Below, piece by piece: positions 10,922-22,594 of a stretch of DNA of 64,000 nt. The notes beneath the pieces were generated by a model that did not search any database, was not told where the DNA came from, and saw only the letters and a list, made by a program, of their open reading frames with translations. Origin of the DNA: Paramecium tetraurelia (taxonomy: Eukaryota; Ciliophora; Oligohymenophorea; Peniculida; Parameciidae). Positions within the stretch are counted from its first letter, which is position 1, and every line of letters begins with the position of its first letter. A program made the translations under genes and the position numbers. The stretch lies in the NCBI RefSeq assembly GCF_000165425.1, contig NW_001799044.1:185205-249204 (forward strand), in the 5' to 3' direction.

Positions 10922-13038
10922 ATGAGTTTAGAAGACTAAAAACGATTAGATGATTTGTTTAATCAAGTTATTTGTAAGGCTGAAAGCAATAACATGAAAT
11001 TTCATGAGTTTATGACATTCCTTTTGGAAAGAGAATTGATAACTGCAAAGTTCAACTTTACTTTCTACTTGAATTTATACTAAGAATACTTCGCTTTAGA
11101 AGAGATAGTCTAAAAAGTTACTCAAGCCCCAAAGAAAGGAACAAAAGAGCCCATAAATATCATCAAGGATGATACACCTAAATTTAGCAGAACTAAATTC
11201 TTGAGGATCGTAGATGCACTAGGAAAGGCTCTACATCAAGGATAAAAGAAATATTTAGATCTGATCCTTAAAGATATATTCATTGATAATAAAAAGAAAA
11301 CATAAATCAGAATGTTGATACTTGATGATCCAAATCGGAAGTTACTTCACGAATAGGTTATTAAGACCATAATTGCATATGAAGAAGATATTTAAGCATT
11401 GTTTACTATGTATTTACCAGAAAACTATTATAAAAATGAACTCATGCTTACTTGGAAAGAAATTAAATTAATGAATCTCAAAATTCCTATATTCTCATTT
11501 ATTCAGATGCTATAAGATATGAATATTCATCCTGTTCATTATAATTATGAAAATATTGAAGATGTATGTATGAGAATAATACCTGCAATCACTCCTAAAG
11601 AGAACTAATTTTATTAATCCAATGTTATTTAACAATTATGTGAAATGATAAATAGTGGAAAATTCAAACCATAACATTATTCTGGAGATCCTAAAATTTC
11701 TTATTTGGAATTTCAATTCTTATTATGTAAAATGGGTGCTGAAATAACTAACAGAGAAGTTTAATAGGATTCAAAGAAGGAGATTTCTCCATTGATTATA
11801 AAGTTCTTTACCAAAATGATTGATTTGTAATAAAATGGTAATAGAATTCATGAAGATAAAACAAAACATTTGGCTTTAATTAAAAAATATTATGAAATGC
11901 TAGATAAAACCGATGATATCCTTTAAGAATAAGGCAATCCTTAATCTGAAGAATAAGATATGAAATAATAGAATTACTTGTTTCTTACTCGTAAACCAGA
12001 TCAATTGGATATTAAAGAAATTTGGCAATTTTTTTAGTAAGACTTACCACCCTTCCCTGAATTAAAGTCATAGGTTGATTTGGCATAAGACTTTGTGAAA
12101 TCAATTAAGGAAAAGGAAAAGAGAGAAGAATTGGCAAGAAAATTGGAGGAAGACAAAAAAAATAAAAATAAGCCTTAACCCAAATAGTAACTGAAAAAAG
12201 GAGAATAACCAATGAAATATTGTATTGAATAATTATTAAAACATTAGAATGGGAACCTTTAGTATAACCACCTAGAATATGTACCTATTAATACTTTATT
12301 GATTTTGTGAAAAAAACCAAGTAAACAAATCCCCTTAGAGACTTAAATGAATTAAGCACTTTAAGTCATATAACAGTTGCTCCAGTTATGTTACCAGAAT
12401 GTCTGTATCCACATGATCCGCCTTAGTTGGTTAGAACAATGATAGAAGCTTCGTTGATGTCGTTTACATAATAAAATTATTTCTTAGCAATGCAAAATTT
12501 GAATTCAGCCTAAGAATTATGGTAGTCTCTAACTGAATTGCATGATGCAGAGATGGTATTTTTCGAGTACTTTGGTGGTTAAATATATGAGATAGCTGGA
12601 TAGGATGAAGCAGCATTAAATAAATTTCTAAGAGTAAAATTCCACGCTGATAAATTATAAGCAGATCATCCAGATAAAGCCTTGTATAAATAATTCATTT
12701 AATCTTAGACCTTATTGTGGCATTGGTTCAGTATTGTACCATATGCAAGAATATGAATTGGGCAGTAAGAGCATTTATGAAAGCAAGAATGATAAGAGAA
12801 AGCTCAATAGGTGATGAGAATATAGAGAATGCCATAACATTAAACAATTTAGGATGTGCTTTGCATTAGAATGGCAATTTATTTGCTGCTGAGAATTGTT
12901 ACATGTTTGCTATTACTATATTAGACATCCATTTAGGAACAATGCATGCAATGACAATGAATGTAAATGTGAATTTTTACATTGTAGGTAAAACGCAATC
13001 TACAAAAGCTAAAAGCAAATAAATATTGTAAATAATGA
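10922..13038 (+). CDS. TPR-repeat protein with an apparent +1 frameshift
   Basis: The frame from ATG 10922 runs 453 codons, then continues after a 41-nt intron (12281-12321), a 25-nt intron (12684-12708) and a 25-nt intron (12963-12987) to TGA 13036-13038. The C-terminal part has TPR helices (KALPYCGIGSVLYHMQEYEL, and AITLNNLGCALHQNGNLFAA). Between these two, one extra G in a G-run at about 12760-12762 breaks the frame; removing it gives exactly 675 codons. The N-terminal 450 residues are helical and unrecognised. TPR proteins are scaffolds, and this type is common among ciliate axonemal proteins. The 41-nt intron is long for this genome, so two genes is a less likely alternative. Confidence 0.6.
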
Positions 13039-13226
13039 AAAAAAGAATACTTTTGAACATATATCATAAATTAAATTTATTATAATAATTTTTCTCGATT
13101 ACTTTGAGATGACTTAATCTTAAGAGTTGATTAAGAATAAAATAGATTCAATTTACTTATATAAATAAATTTAAACTATATATTTGAGTATTTACAATAG
13201 TATTTAAATGTCAACTAATTGAAAGA

Positions 13227-14376
13227 TCAATATGAAGGCCGTTTTTCATAGCTAGCTCTAGAAAGAATCATGGGCTAAGATTCTTTATCGAACTTTTTAA
13301 TATCTTCTAATTAGGGAGCCACATGAAGATCGAAATTTTACTATTCCTCTGTCGGTTTCCATTGAGGTAGAAAGTATTCGGTCTTAGATGCTTTTTTTGG
13401 CATAGGAACTATAAAGGGATGTTATAATAATTATTTAGCTTTCCATCTTTTTTTATGGTCAAATTGAAGGCACTTATCTAAGAAGTCCTGTAAATTTGAT
13501 GATATGTTAGTTGGAATTGGTGGTGAGCTTTATTTGGAGGATATGGTTAGCAAGGCCTGCATTGGAGATTGAAATCTTCCCCAAGGAGGCTAACCAGTTA
13601 GCATTTCTATGATGGTACATCCCAGACTCCAAATATCTGAATATCTTCCTGTTTCTTAGCCATTTATTACTTCTGGAGCCATCCAGTTGGGAGTCCCCTT
13701 CAATGAATAGGCATTCAAGCCTATGATACTGCATCCAAAATCTGCTAGTTTGCAGACTCCTTTGGTATCAACAATGATATTTGCGCCTTTAATGTCTCTA
13801 TGGATGATTCCCTTTTTATGTAGATAAACGAGACCATGGAGTATATCTGTTACATACTTCTAAATAACTGGTTCTTTAAGATTGGATTTGAATTTCTTCA
13901 TCATTTATGCAATAGAGCCACCTGATTTGATAATGCACACTGGTACCTCCTACAAATTCTAATAAGATGCTCAAATGATTATTATCCTCGTCACACCCAT
14001 AGTATTCCACTATGTTTTTGTGCTTCAATTGTTAAAGTATTTTGATCTCCTGATGAAACGACTCTAAGCTTTCTTTCTCGACATAGCCCAATTCAATTTG
14101 TTTTACAGCTAATATTCTTCCAGTCTTGATATCCATACATTTATAAACTCGTCCAAAAGACCCTTGTCCAATCAATTCTCCTTTCTTCCATTAAATTTTT
14201 ACAAGTGACTCAACATGATGAACATGTTACTCAGTCTCTGAATCATAACCATCAGAGTTATTCTATATTAATATTTTAGATCTGTGTTATGAAACAGTTC
14301 CTGAGTTTTGTTATTAATAAACTTTGGATCCTTTTTCTCCAAAACATTTACAAAGCCTTGAAATATATGAGCCCAT
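13227..14376 (-). CDS. MAP3K (STE11/NPK1-type) protein kinase
   Basis: A single 25-nt intron gives 375 codons from ATG 14374-14376 to TGA 13227-13229. All kinase landmarks are present: glycine loop [13 protein letters not shown], Lys in ILAVKQIEL, catalytic loop [16 protein letters not shown] in LADFGCSI, then [10 protein letters not shown] and [21 protein letters not shown] with GTPNWMAPE is typical of MAP3Ks. The N-terminus is [12 protein letters not shown], so N-myristoylation plus palmitoylation, and hence membrane anchoring, is likely. No regulatory domain other than this ~70-residue N-terminal segment is seen. The last introns and the stop are well supported. Confidence 0.88.
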
Positions 14377-14572
14377 TTTTATTAATAATAAAATAACATC
14401 TATTTATGTTGCTTTTTCATTTTATTCAATTATTAAAGGTAATTGCATTCCAATCGCAAAGTTCTAGGATGAAAAACTCTATATGTGCAGAGTCAGAATT
14501 AATATATTCACAAAATAAATTAATTTGAAAAGCAAATTTCAGAACTTCTCAATTTATACAATAAAATATTTA

Positions 14573-16102
14573 ATGAATTTATTGCTTGAAATATACATTC
14601 ATATAGACATGGATGCATATTATGCTTAAGCGGAATAGAAATTATTGAAAATACCAGATGATCAACCTGTTTGTGCGAGATAATGGAATTCTTTAATAGC
14701 AATCAATTATCCTGCCAGGGCTGCAGGTATCAAAAGAGGCATGTTAGCTGATGAAGCATTAAAATTATGTCCAGAAGTATTTTTACCTCATGTTGAAACT
14801 TTCAAGATTTCAGAAGGGAAAATGATCTTTTCAACAATCTAAGACAAATTCACTTAACACAATAAAATCGAAGAAAAAATTAGTCTGAAATATTATAGAG
14901 AAGAAAGTAAATTGATATTTGCAATTATTAAGTAATTTTGTGGTTGTGTTGAAAAAGGCGGTACTGATGAATGTTACATATAAGTAAGTGAAAATGAGTT
15001 AGAAAAAATTGAACCTCATGAATTTATTGGTAATCTAATGTGTGCCATACCTTCTGATTATTAACTAACTGAATAGGATATCCAAATAATGAAGGCTTCA
15101 ATACTTTGTTAATAAATTAGAGATGCCGTCTATAAAGAAACTCAATATAAATGCAGTGCGGGAATCTCATTTAATAAAATGCTGTCTAAACTTGCATCAT
15201 CTACAAATAAACCAAATAAATAAACAATCATTTTAGAATGTATGTTACCAGAGTGCATTGCGTAATTCAATATCAAGAAAATAAGAGGTTTCGGTGGAAA
15301 AATTAAACATTCCTTTGTTAAGAGTGAAATCTAAACTATCGGTTAGGCTTAGCAACTATCTCTATCTTAATTAGAAATGTTGTTTGCAGACAAGGCTCAA
15401 TATGTATATGATAAATTAAGAGGGTATGACAATGAAGAAGTCAAGAAAGATTCTGAACGCAAACATAAATCCATTCTGTCTCTAAAGAATATCAAAAAGA
15501 CATTCTCAAGGGATACGATTAATCAATCCTTGGAACTAATAATACACGATCTTACAATGAGAGTGACTGATTACTATGAGGATTCAAATCTTGTACCATC
15601 AGTAGTAGTTCTTCATTATCATAATGTAGAGAGAGGGTCACATCAAAAAAGTGAACCTGTTTACTTAACTCTTCCAATAGATAGTTTCAGATTGTAGATT
15701 GAGGATAGAGTGAGTTCCATTTTAAATTCAATTTAGGATAGTGAACTCTTTCCATTGATTAATATTGGATTAAGTTGTAGATACTTTAAACCCATGTCTT
15801 AGGGTATTTAAAATCCAATAACTAGTTATTTTAAAAAGGTGATAGAAAGTTAAGAATAAGAAAAGATGTCTAAATTTATTGAGGAAGTAGAGAAAGAGCT
15901 GGCTCCTTAAGATTATTACAATTGTGAAATCTGTAAACAGGAGATTCTGAAGACGCTTAAGGATGAACATAATGATTTTCATGTGGCTGAAAATTTAGAT
16001 AAAGAAATGAATCCTAAAAAAAGAAGGTATAAAAGTTAAAATAACAAACCTTAATCACAATAGGTAATTTAATAAATTACTTAATTTATGAAAAAATCTT
16101 GA
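14573..16102 (+). CDS. POLH: DNA polymerase eta (Y-family translesion polymerase)
   Basis: An uninterrupted 509-residue frame runs from ATG 14573 to TGA 16100-16102. The catalytic motif IHIDMDAYYAQ lies near the start, followed by the NYPARAAGIKRGMLADEA finger and the acidic pair in GGTDECYI (the usual SIDE reads GTDE, but Asp and Glu are kept). A little-finger region follows, then a C2H2 ubiquitin-binding zinc finger (CEICKQEI ... HNDFH) and a C-terminal PIP-like QQITQFMKK. It bypasses UV dimers, being recruited by ubiquitylated PCNA. Pol eta is preferred over kappa or iota because of the UBZ-type finger and the RAAGIKRGM motif. An intronless 1.5-kb gene is unusual among its neighbours. Confidence 0.85.
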
Positions 16103-16342
16103 TACTTTAATATATAATAAATTATACACATTTCATAATCGTTTATATTGATATCTCTAATCATTGTGAATAGATGACTGAATCTATTAATGTGTTTTAG
16201 AACCCATAAAATATAAAATATGCTCTCCTATTTGAATTTCACAAGCTGTATTGAGCAAATAATATCAAAATCCAATCTTAGAAAAGCATAATTAAATTTT
16301 ATTATGTATTAGACAAGTTAGCTAATTAACCGTCGACCCAAC

Positions 16343-18963
16343 ATGAGGTAGTTAACTGGTAGGGCTCGTGACATTTAAGATGATGAAGACGATGATTTTG
16401 GCATCTCTAGTTTTGCAAAAAGCAAAGTTGATGATGATGACGAAAAATTCAAAAATCAAAACAGTGATCCTGATTTCCTAGACAGTCTATTGAGAAAGAA
16501 GAGTAGAAATGATTCCAAAATGGATAAAGTAATATCCTTTAATAATATCTAAGTCCAACAATAGCTCCATCATACCTAGCACACCTCCTCCATAAAGTAC
16601 AAGCAAAAAGAGTGATCAAGAAATATCAAACACAGATCCAAAGAAAGGACAAACATAAACCCAAAATAACACAGGAAACAAGGGCACACCATAATAATAA
16701 TAACAATAAAAGTAATCATAATAGACTCCTGCAAAACCCAACACGACTCAGCCATTCTAAACTCCAGATCCTAAGTAATAATAACAATAACAAAAGACTC
16801 CTGCATAATAACAATCACAAACTAAAACACCCCAAGCTTAACCTCAACCATCATAGTAATCATAAACCCCATAATAATAAAAAACTCCATAATAACAATA
16901 AACTCCATAATAATCACAAACCCCACAATAAACAAAGACTCCACAATAAACAACAACTCCTTAACAAACAAAAACACCCTAATAATAACCCTCCTAAACA
17001 TAAACCCCAGTAACAAACAAGACATAGTAGAATCAAAAGTAAACTCCTGCTCCTGCACCAAAGGAAATAGTAGATCCTGCACAATCAATATAAAATAAGC
17101 CTTCAGCTAAAAAAGATGATCCAAAGAATCAACCACCTCCTCCAGAGTAGCCAAGTAAGGTTCAACCACCTCCAAAAGTTGAGTAGCCTTCTAAAACTGA
17201 TACACCCAATAAGGGAAACTAGTAGCAAACTCAACCACAACAACAACCCTAATAAAATAGAATTGATTAAGATGATCAAGAATAACAAAAAGGACCACAA
17301 GTATCTGAAAACAGACCAACATTCGTTAGGAGAGGAAAGAATACTTAAGCGGTTAAGGATCTAGCTAAGAATGTCAAAACAATGCCAGATGATAGAATTA
17401 AAGCTTTAGAACCCAAGAATAATATCGAAGTAAGCAAGAAACTATCATTGAAATTTGCACCACAAAAACAATATACAGATCAAACATTTCCTCCTAATGA
17501 TTTATAAGTATTTCAAGTATTTGGTCATGGCCAAGTTGATTTTAAGAGATTCAATCTTGGAAGAGAATAAGATACTCATTAAGTAGTTGATCCTAATGAT
17601 ATCGTCCCTGGGTAATAATCAAGTACTCTAATGTAAGTATTGGCTGCTATTGCTGAATAACCAAAATTAATAACTTAAATTTTAGAAGATCAAGTTATCA
17701 ACGAATTTGGATTTTATTATGCTCGTCTCTGCATTGGGGGAGTATGGAAATATATCTTAGTTGATGATTTGCTTGGCTACTTTAAAGGAGAACCTGTTGG
17801 AGCAAGGACTACCATTGATAATAATAAATTAAAGTAATCATCATTAGTAATTATTTAGATCATTACAAAAATCTAATCCTGGCTATCAATCAGAAATATG
17901 GCCATTCCTAATTGAGAAGGCATTTGCCAAAGAATATGGAAGTTATGAGGATGCATCTGTAAATGCTACAGTCGCTGATTTTCTGTAAGAAACAACAGGA
18001 GCACCAACTACTGTTGAATAAATTAGTGAAAATGTTCTAAAATCCTTGACTTAGAATGATGTTGCCCTTGTGCATTTAACAGATGGAATTTTCACATTCT
18101 TAAATTCAGATGGTAAAGATGTAACTCTACGTAATCCTTGGGGTTGGGTCAAGAATTAACCAAGTACTGCTTAACCAGAAGGGGAATTCAAAGTTCCCAT
18201 AAAGAGTCTCATTGGTAAATAAATCACAATCGCTAAATGTGTTCCTAACAATTACCATACCAGTTATAATTTGAAAGCCAACAGTGATGCTTATACATCT
18301 TTTAATGTTAATGCACGTTCAGATACTGTAGCCACCTTCAGGTTACATTAAAGAGATGAAAGATATTTTAGAAATAACATATCCAAAAAATACGATTATT
18401 GTTATGCTAGATTGTTAGTATTTGATGAATAACAATACTTGATTGCTTAGGATTATGGGCAATATAAAACATTAAGTGTTAATGTTAATTTGTAAAAGGG
18501 TAAATATACTGTAGTAATCCTTTTGGATTTCTTAACTGAACAATTATATGATAGCACATTGACTTTCTATGGAACTTAATCTGTTGAAATTAGTAGAATT
18601 GATTATAGACAACAACCTAATCTATTGGCTTAATTATATACTAAAGAGGCAATCAGCAAGGGCTAAAGAAAATAGAATGGACAAGTTGAGGAGTTTACTT
18701 ATGTGTCTGATAATAAGTTGACTATCTTAGCTTGGAAGTATAATGGCACTTAGCCTAATAAATGGAGCAAGGATTTGAGCAAATAACAGAATAGAAATAC
18801 TATGAGGCCAATTACATTTGTTAATGTAGCAGACATATAATAATTAAAAGTACTCACAACTGAGTAGATTAAACAGTTGAAACTGAGTAGCTGGTAAGAT
18901 GCATCGTCATTCAATATTGAATTCACTTAATAAAACAACACTTATGCAGTTGTATTCAAGTGA
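16343..18963 (+). CDS. calpain-like protein, probably catalytically inactive
   Basis: Introns 16529-16553 and 17834-17858 (25 nt each) give 857 codons to TGA 18961-18963. Residues ~65-300 are a low-complexity Gln/Pro/Thr linker with repeated TPQQ units, encoded mostly by TAA and CAA. The C-terminal half is calpain-like: VLAAIAEQPKLI, GGVWKYILVDDLL, EIWPFLIEKAFAKEYGSYED, VTLRNPWGW and then C2-like beta strands. The papain-fold site QGxxGDCW is replaced by PGQQSSTLMQ, so the catalytic Cys is missing, and I do not see the usual GHAYS histidine. The Asn in RNPWG remains. This suggests a structural or regulatory pseudo-calpain. Confidence 0.8.
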
Positions 18964-18994
18964 TTAATTATTAGAATATATAAAAATTAATATA

Positions 18995-20062
18995 ATGAAT
19001 CGATAATAAATGGATAATGTACATAGGTAGCCAGGATTAATTTCCTTCCTTCAAACATGGTGGTAATCACATCTATTTGGAACAAAAGTTATCTTAACCT
19101 TTTCAATAATTCTTGGATTAATTGATTTAGTTACTCATTTTGCTTTTAACATCTTCAGTAATTCCCCTTGTTCAACATTACCTATTTAAATCTAAAGATT
19201 ATTTTTTGCAAACTTTGTTCATTGTATATATACAAATTAATATATTCTCTAGATTACAGTATTGATTTGATATTAGCTATCATATGCATTCATAGTAAAT
19301 TAAAAGATTTTGAAACAAAGCATGGCACAGCCACATTCATTATCATCATTACTATCCTAGGCTTTATCACTTAAGTATACGAAAATATCATTTTAGTCAT
19401 TATGCCTTATTTTGTAATTTACCCTTTCCTATTTATATCCTCCATTCTATGAAACTCCAGCATATAGTCTATGGAACTTTACCATATTCTTTCTAATTCA
19501 AGAGTATTTTTCAAATATATTATCTCAAGATGTCTAATGATGCCAAATGGATAAAGTCAATTCCTGATTTTTCCAATGTAAATAAAAAATAAATATTACC
19601 CTATTGTGTTTGTCATTCTCTTTACATTAATTTAATAATCTTTGACCTTTGTAAGTTCATTCATAATTGCCATTATTTACTTTTTATTTTAAGATAGATT
19701 TTCATTATAAACAGCAGTATGAATCATTAATTATTTAAGACTATCGAATAATTGGAAAAAGGAATAGTTTTTAGACCTTTTATAGATCGAATAGATTTTA
19801 AAACAATTTCTAATTACTAGGATTAATTAGAGCCCAGTGTTGATTCTAGGGAATAACCATATCTTTAAACTCCTCCTGCTAAGTAAGATTTATTTAATAA
19901 TTTTTATTTAATAGACTAACAATGGAAGGATGTGCTCCTTTTCCACCTTCTCTTGTCTTATAAGAATTGCAAAAGTAATTGAATGTCTAAGATATTCCAA
20001 ATCGAGAGGAAGTTTAAGAAGAGGAAGAATAAAAGCAAGTAGAATAAAACTAAGATTTTTGA
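18995..20062 (+). CDS. rhomboid/UBAC2-like multi-pass membrane protein
   Basis: Five introns (29, 22, 26, 23 and 32 nt) give exactly 312 codons from ATG 18995 to TGA 20060-20062. Several hydrophobic helices are visible. The region LPIQIQRLFFANFVHYSIDLIL followed by KDFETKHGT resembles the L1/TM2 'HxSxxHLxxN' part of rhomboid and UBAC2-type proteins. FLIFPMQIKNKYYPIVFVI resembles the later helices. No GxSG serine-protease motif is visible, so it is probably a non-proteolytic rhomboid pseudoenzyme of the ER membrane. The cytosolic tail is acidic and Gln-rich. UBAC2 versus derlin versus a generic rhomboid cannot be decided here. Confidence 0.65.
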
Positions 20063-20681
20063 AATTCATGTAAAATGTTTTATATTATAATTCTTATTTA
20101 ATTTAAAGTAGACAATTTTCTAGAACTATTTTGTTTTCTTATGCATGGTTATCTGCACTTTGTTATATTTTTGAGTAGTAATTAATTCATTATTATTCAA
20201 TAATTTTCAATGTCTCCTTATTGAATATATTATTTATTAGATAAAATTTATGAGGGAAAATAATTCTATGAGACAATCATCCTTTTATTTAGTAAAAGTG
20301 AGGTTAGAATTCCAAAAATTACTGTTTTTCGCATTCAAAAAAATAGGTTTAAAGTGAATTATAAGAATAGGATGCATTTTATAAATTAATTGAGTGTTGG
20401 ATCATAAATGATTTTTGAACATACCAATTCGATTAAACTCTTTAATTTTATTTTGGATTACGATTTAACTTTTAAGTTGAATCATTATAGTAATATAATG
20501 ATGATATGAGGACATTTAAGTTTAAATTTTCAGGTAGAATTTTTAAATAAATGGTTTTAAAGTTCTTAGGAATAACTTTTACTAGTATTAATGACTTTTA
20601 TTATCATATTGATTCAATAATCGATGTAAATTTAGAGGGGATTAAAAAAAAATATTTTATTTACTTAAATGTTGATAATAA
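20063..20681. other. intergenic AT-rich stretch with unconvincing open frames
   Basis: Between the rhomboid-like gene and the 3' end of the ESCRT-III gene there is no gene I can support. A plus frame from 20211 (ATGTCTCC...) reads plausibly, but has a TGA at codon 5 and would need a 21-nt intron and run into the ESCRT-III coding sequence. With TGA as the only stop, open runs of this length are expected by chance. Confidence 0.4.
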
Positions 20682-21393
20682 TCAATCTAATAATTCTGCT
20701 AACTATTTGTCCATATTATTTTAATTTTTTTGTTAATAACTTTATTATTATGCAGGAATTTAATTGGAAGGAACAGTATTGAGTTATTTCTACAAGTTTA
20801 ATGCTTTTTATTAATCATCTTCTTGCATGTATTTCTCAAATTCTGCATCAATTTCTTCATTATCGACTCCCATGTTTGACATTTATTTCCATAATTCAGA
20901 AGTTTCTTATTAAGATGTTTAAAATTCACTATAAATAAAGTTAATAAATACTTCCAATCCATCATAGCATCTTATAACTTATCATTGGTCTCTTATTGCA
21001 TTTTTCCTAATTCAGCTGCATTAAAAACTGCATCAGCTATGCCTTAATCTTATTCTAATGTTTCTATTTGGATTGTCATTTGAGTGAGAACATTGAACTT
21101 GGTTTACATTTGCTCAATTTATTTTTGTAAAGATTTCATTTCTACAATACTTATGTGAATTCTATACCTGTAACTTTATTCCTGGCTTATTATTTTTTTC
21201 CCTAACTAAGTAAAGATCTTATTTCCTGATCCAAATTTGCTACCTTTGAGTCGATCCTATCAATATTGTCTTGGATTTAATCTTTTCTGGATCTCAGATC
21301 ATGCAGAGTCTTTTCATATTTTAATTTAGCATCTGGAACAGGTGCTGCTTAATTTTTTTTATCACCTCCACCCTTTTTAGCAAAGCCGAACAT
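20682..21393 (-). CDS. ESCRT-III subunit (Snf7/CHMP family)
   Basis: Introns of 26 and 23 nt give 221 codons from ATG 21391-21393 to TGA 20682-20684. The product starts MFGFAKKGGGDKK, followed by the Snf7 helical core (KLKYEKTLHDLRSRKDQIQ, AELGKMQQETNDK), the acidic region MGVDNEEIDAEFEKYMQ and a C-terminal helix ending DKQLAELLD that looks like a MIM motif for VPS4. The size (~220 aa), basic N-terminal half and acidic C-terminal half are typical. ESCRT-III polymers cut membrane necks in endosomal sorting and cytokinesis. Which CHMP it is (4, 5 or 6) cannot be settled without a tree. Confidence 0.8.
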
Positions 21394-21548
21394 GTTAATT
21401 TTTTAAATATTAATAATACAAGATTCTAAATTTTGTTTTGCTTTATACACTACTCCAATAATAATTTTATAGAAACAATATAATGATTTGAAATCAAGTT
21501 ATGGAATTTGTAAATTCCTATAATAGCTGGACATAATTATATATAATA

Positions 21549-22594
21549 TCATTCCTTATTCAATAATCTATGCTTTTTAAAATCTATCTCATAACCTTCT
21601 TACTCACTCTCCTCTTCTGGTTAATCAAAGATGATAGTTTTGTCACTTGGATATTTTTTATCATTTACTGTGATCTTCCCTCTTACAGTTTTTAATTTTG
21701 CTGTTCTTTAAGTTACAACAGACTTTGGTTTCATGTAAGCATTATTTAAAAAGAATTTGAAGTCGATCTCCGTTTAAACATCTTATGAATCAGTATACAT
21801 TCTGAATTTGTAATCCATATCATCCAAAAACAATTTTTTATACACCAATAGTTCCTTATTCTCCTTAATCGTTGGTTATAACCAGTAATCAGGCATCAAT
21901 TCCTCATCCGATTTGATCACATTTTATTAAATGCATCTCAAATCATCCATGAATGAAATGCAATTCAATAATAAGAAAAACGTCTTCTTATTCATTTTTG
22001 GTGTTAGTATATCATACAATAAAGAGTAGTCCCTCTCATCTTCCAATGATAAATAACAATTTAATAGTATCTCCAATTGATCTGCCATTAATTTTAATCT
22101 TTATGTGAAATCATCCTCTCCTGTCAATTCCTTACACTATAATATCCTTCCAATTGATTATCCTGGGAATTTAGCTAATCTTTTTCGGTAATCCATTTTA
22201 TTTCTTATGAAAATCTGAATTCCTGCTAAAATTGTGTTCTTATAAAATCTGTATAATCTGCTTACAAATTTGTGTCTCGAAATACTAAAAATCATAACTA
22301 TATGTATAACCCTATTCCTGATACTTTCTAGAACTCTGGCAATGCCAATCTAATTACTGATCTGTATTTCATGGCTGTAGTGACCAATAATTTTAATTGT
22401 TCAGTGTTCAAACCAGGTCTTGGATTCATTATATCTTAATAGATTGCCTTCAAAGTAAATGGAATTTCAATTTTTATATCATACATTGATTCCAACACCT
22501 TAGCAATTTCTGGCCATCTTTTCTGTCCTCGTTCTTAAACCAGTTATTTTAAAGTTTCTGCTATTTTTGGATTGTCTGTACACTTTTTTAACAT
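21549..22594 (-). CDS. unknown protein, paralog A of a three-gene family
   Basis: One 26-nt intron (22285-22310) gives 340 codons from ATG 22592-22594 to TGA 21549-21551. It shares clear similarity with the genes at 26281-27361 and 41831-42876: an N-terminal helical block with KRWPEIAKVLE, a middle DLRCI block, then LMPDYWLQPTIKEN, the signature TVRGKITVNDKKYPS(D)KTI and an acidic tail. The intron lies at the same place and phase (phase 2) in all three. No known domain is recognised and there is no membrane segment. The upstream region contains another possible GT...AG stretch, so a 5' extension is possible but not needed. Confidence 0.7.

Noticed and set aside
16612-17364. ORFs rich in Asn/His/Lys on the plus strand and Phe/Ile/Leu on the minus strand
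   Set aside because: They are out-of-frame readings of the Gln/Pro-rich linker of the calpain-like gene, whose frame is fixed by the conserved C-terminal half.
20200-20640. Apparent coding frame that would continue if TGA were read as tryptophan
   Set aside because: Similar cases exist at 22970, 31229 and 51192, which at first suggested UGA-Trp decoding. But conserved genes all end at TGA, and with roughly 25% GC, TGA occurs only about every 57 codons by chance, so such open runs are expected in noncoding DNA.
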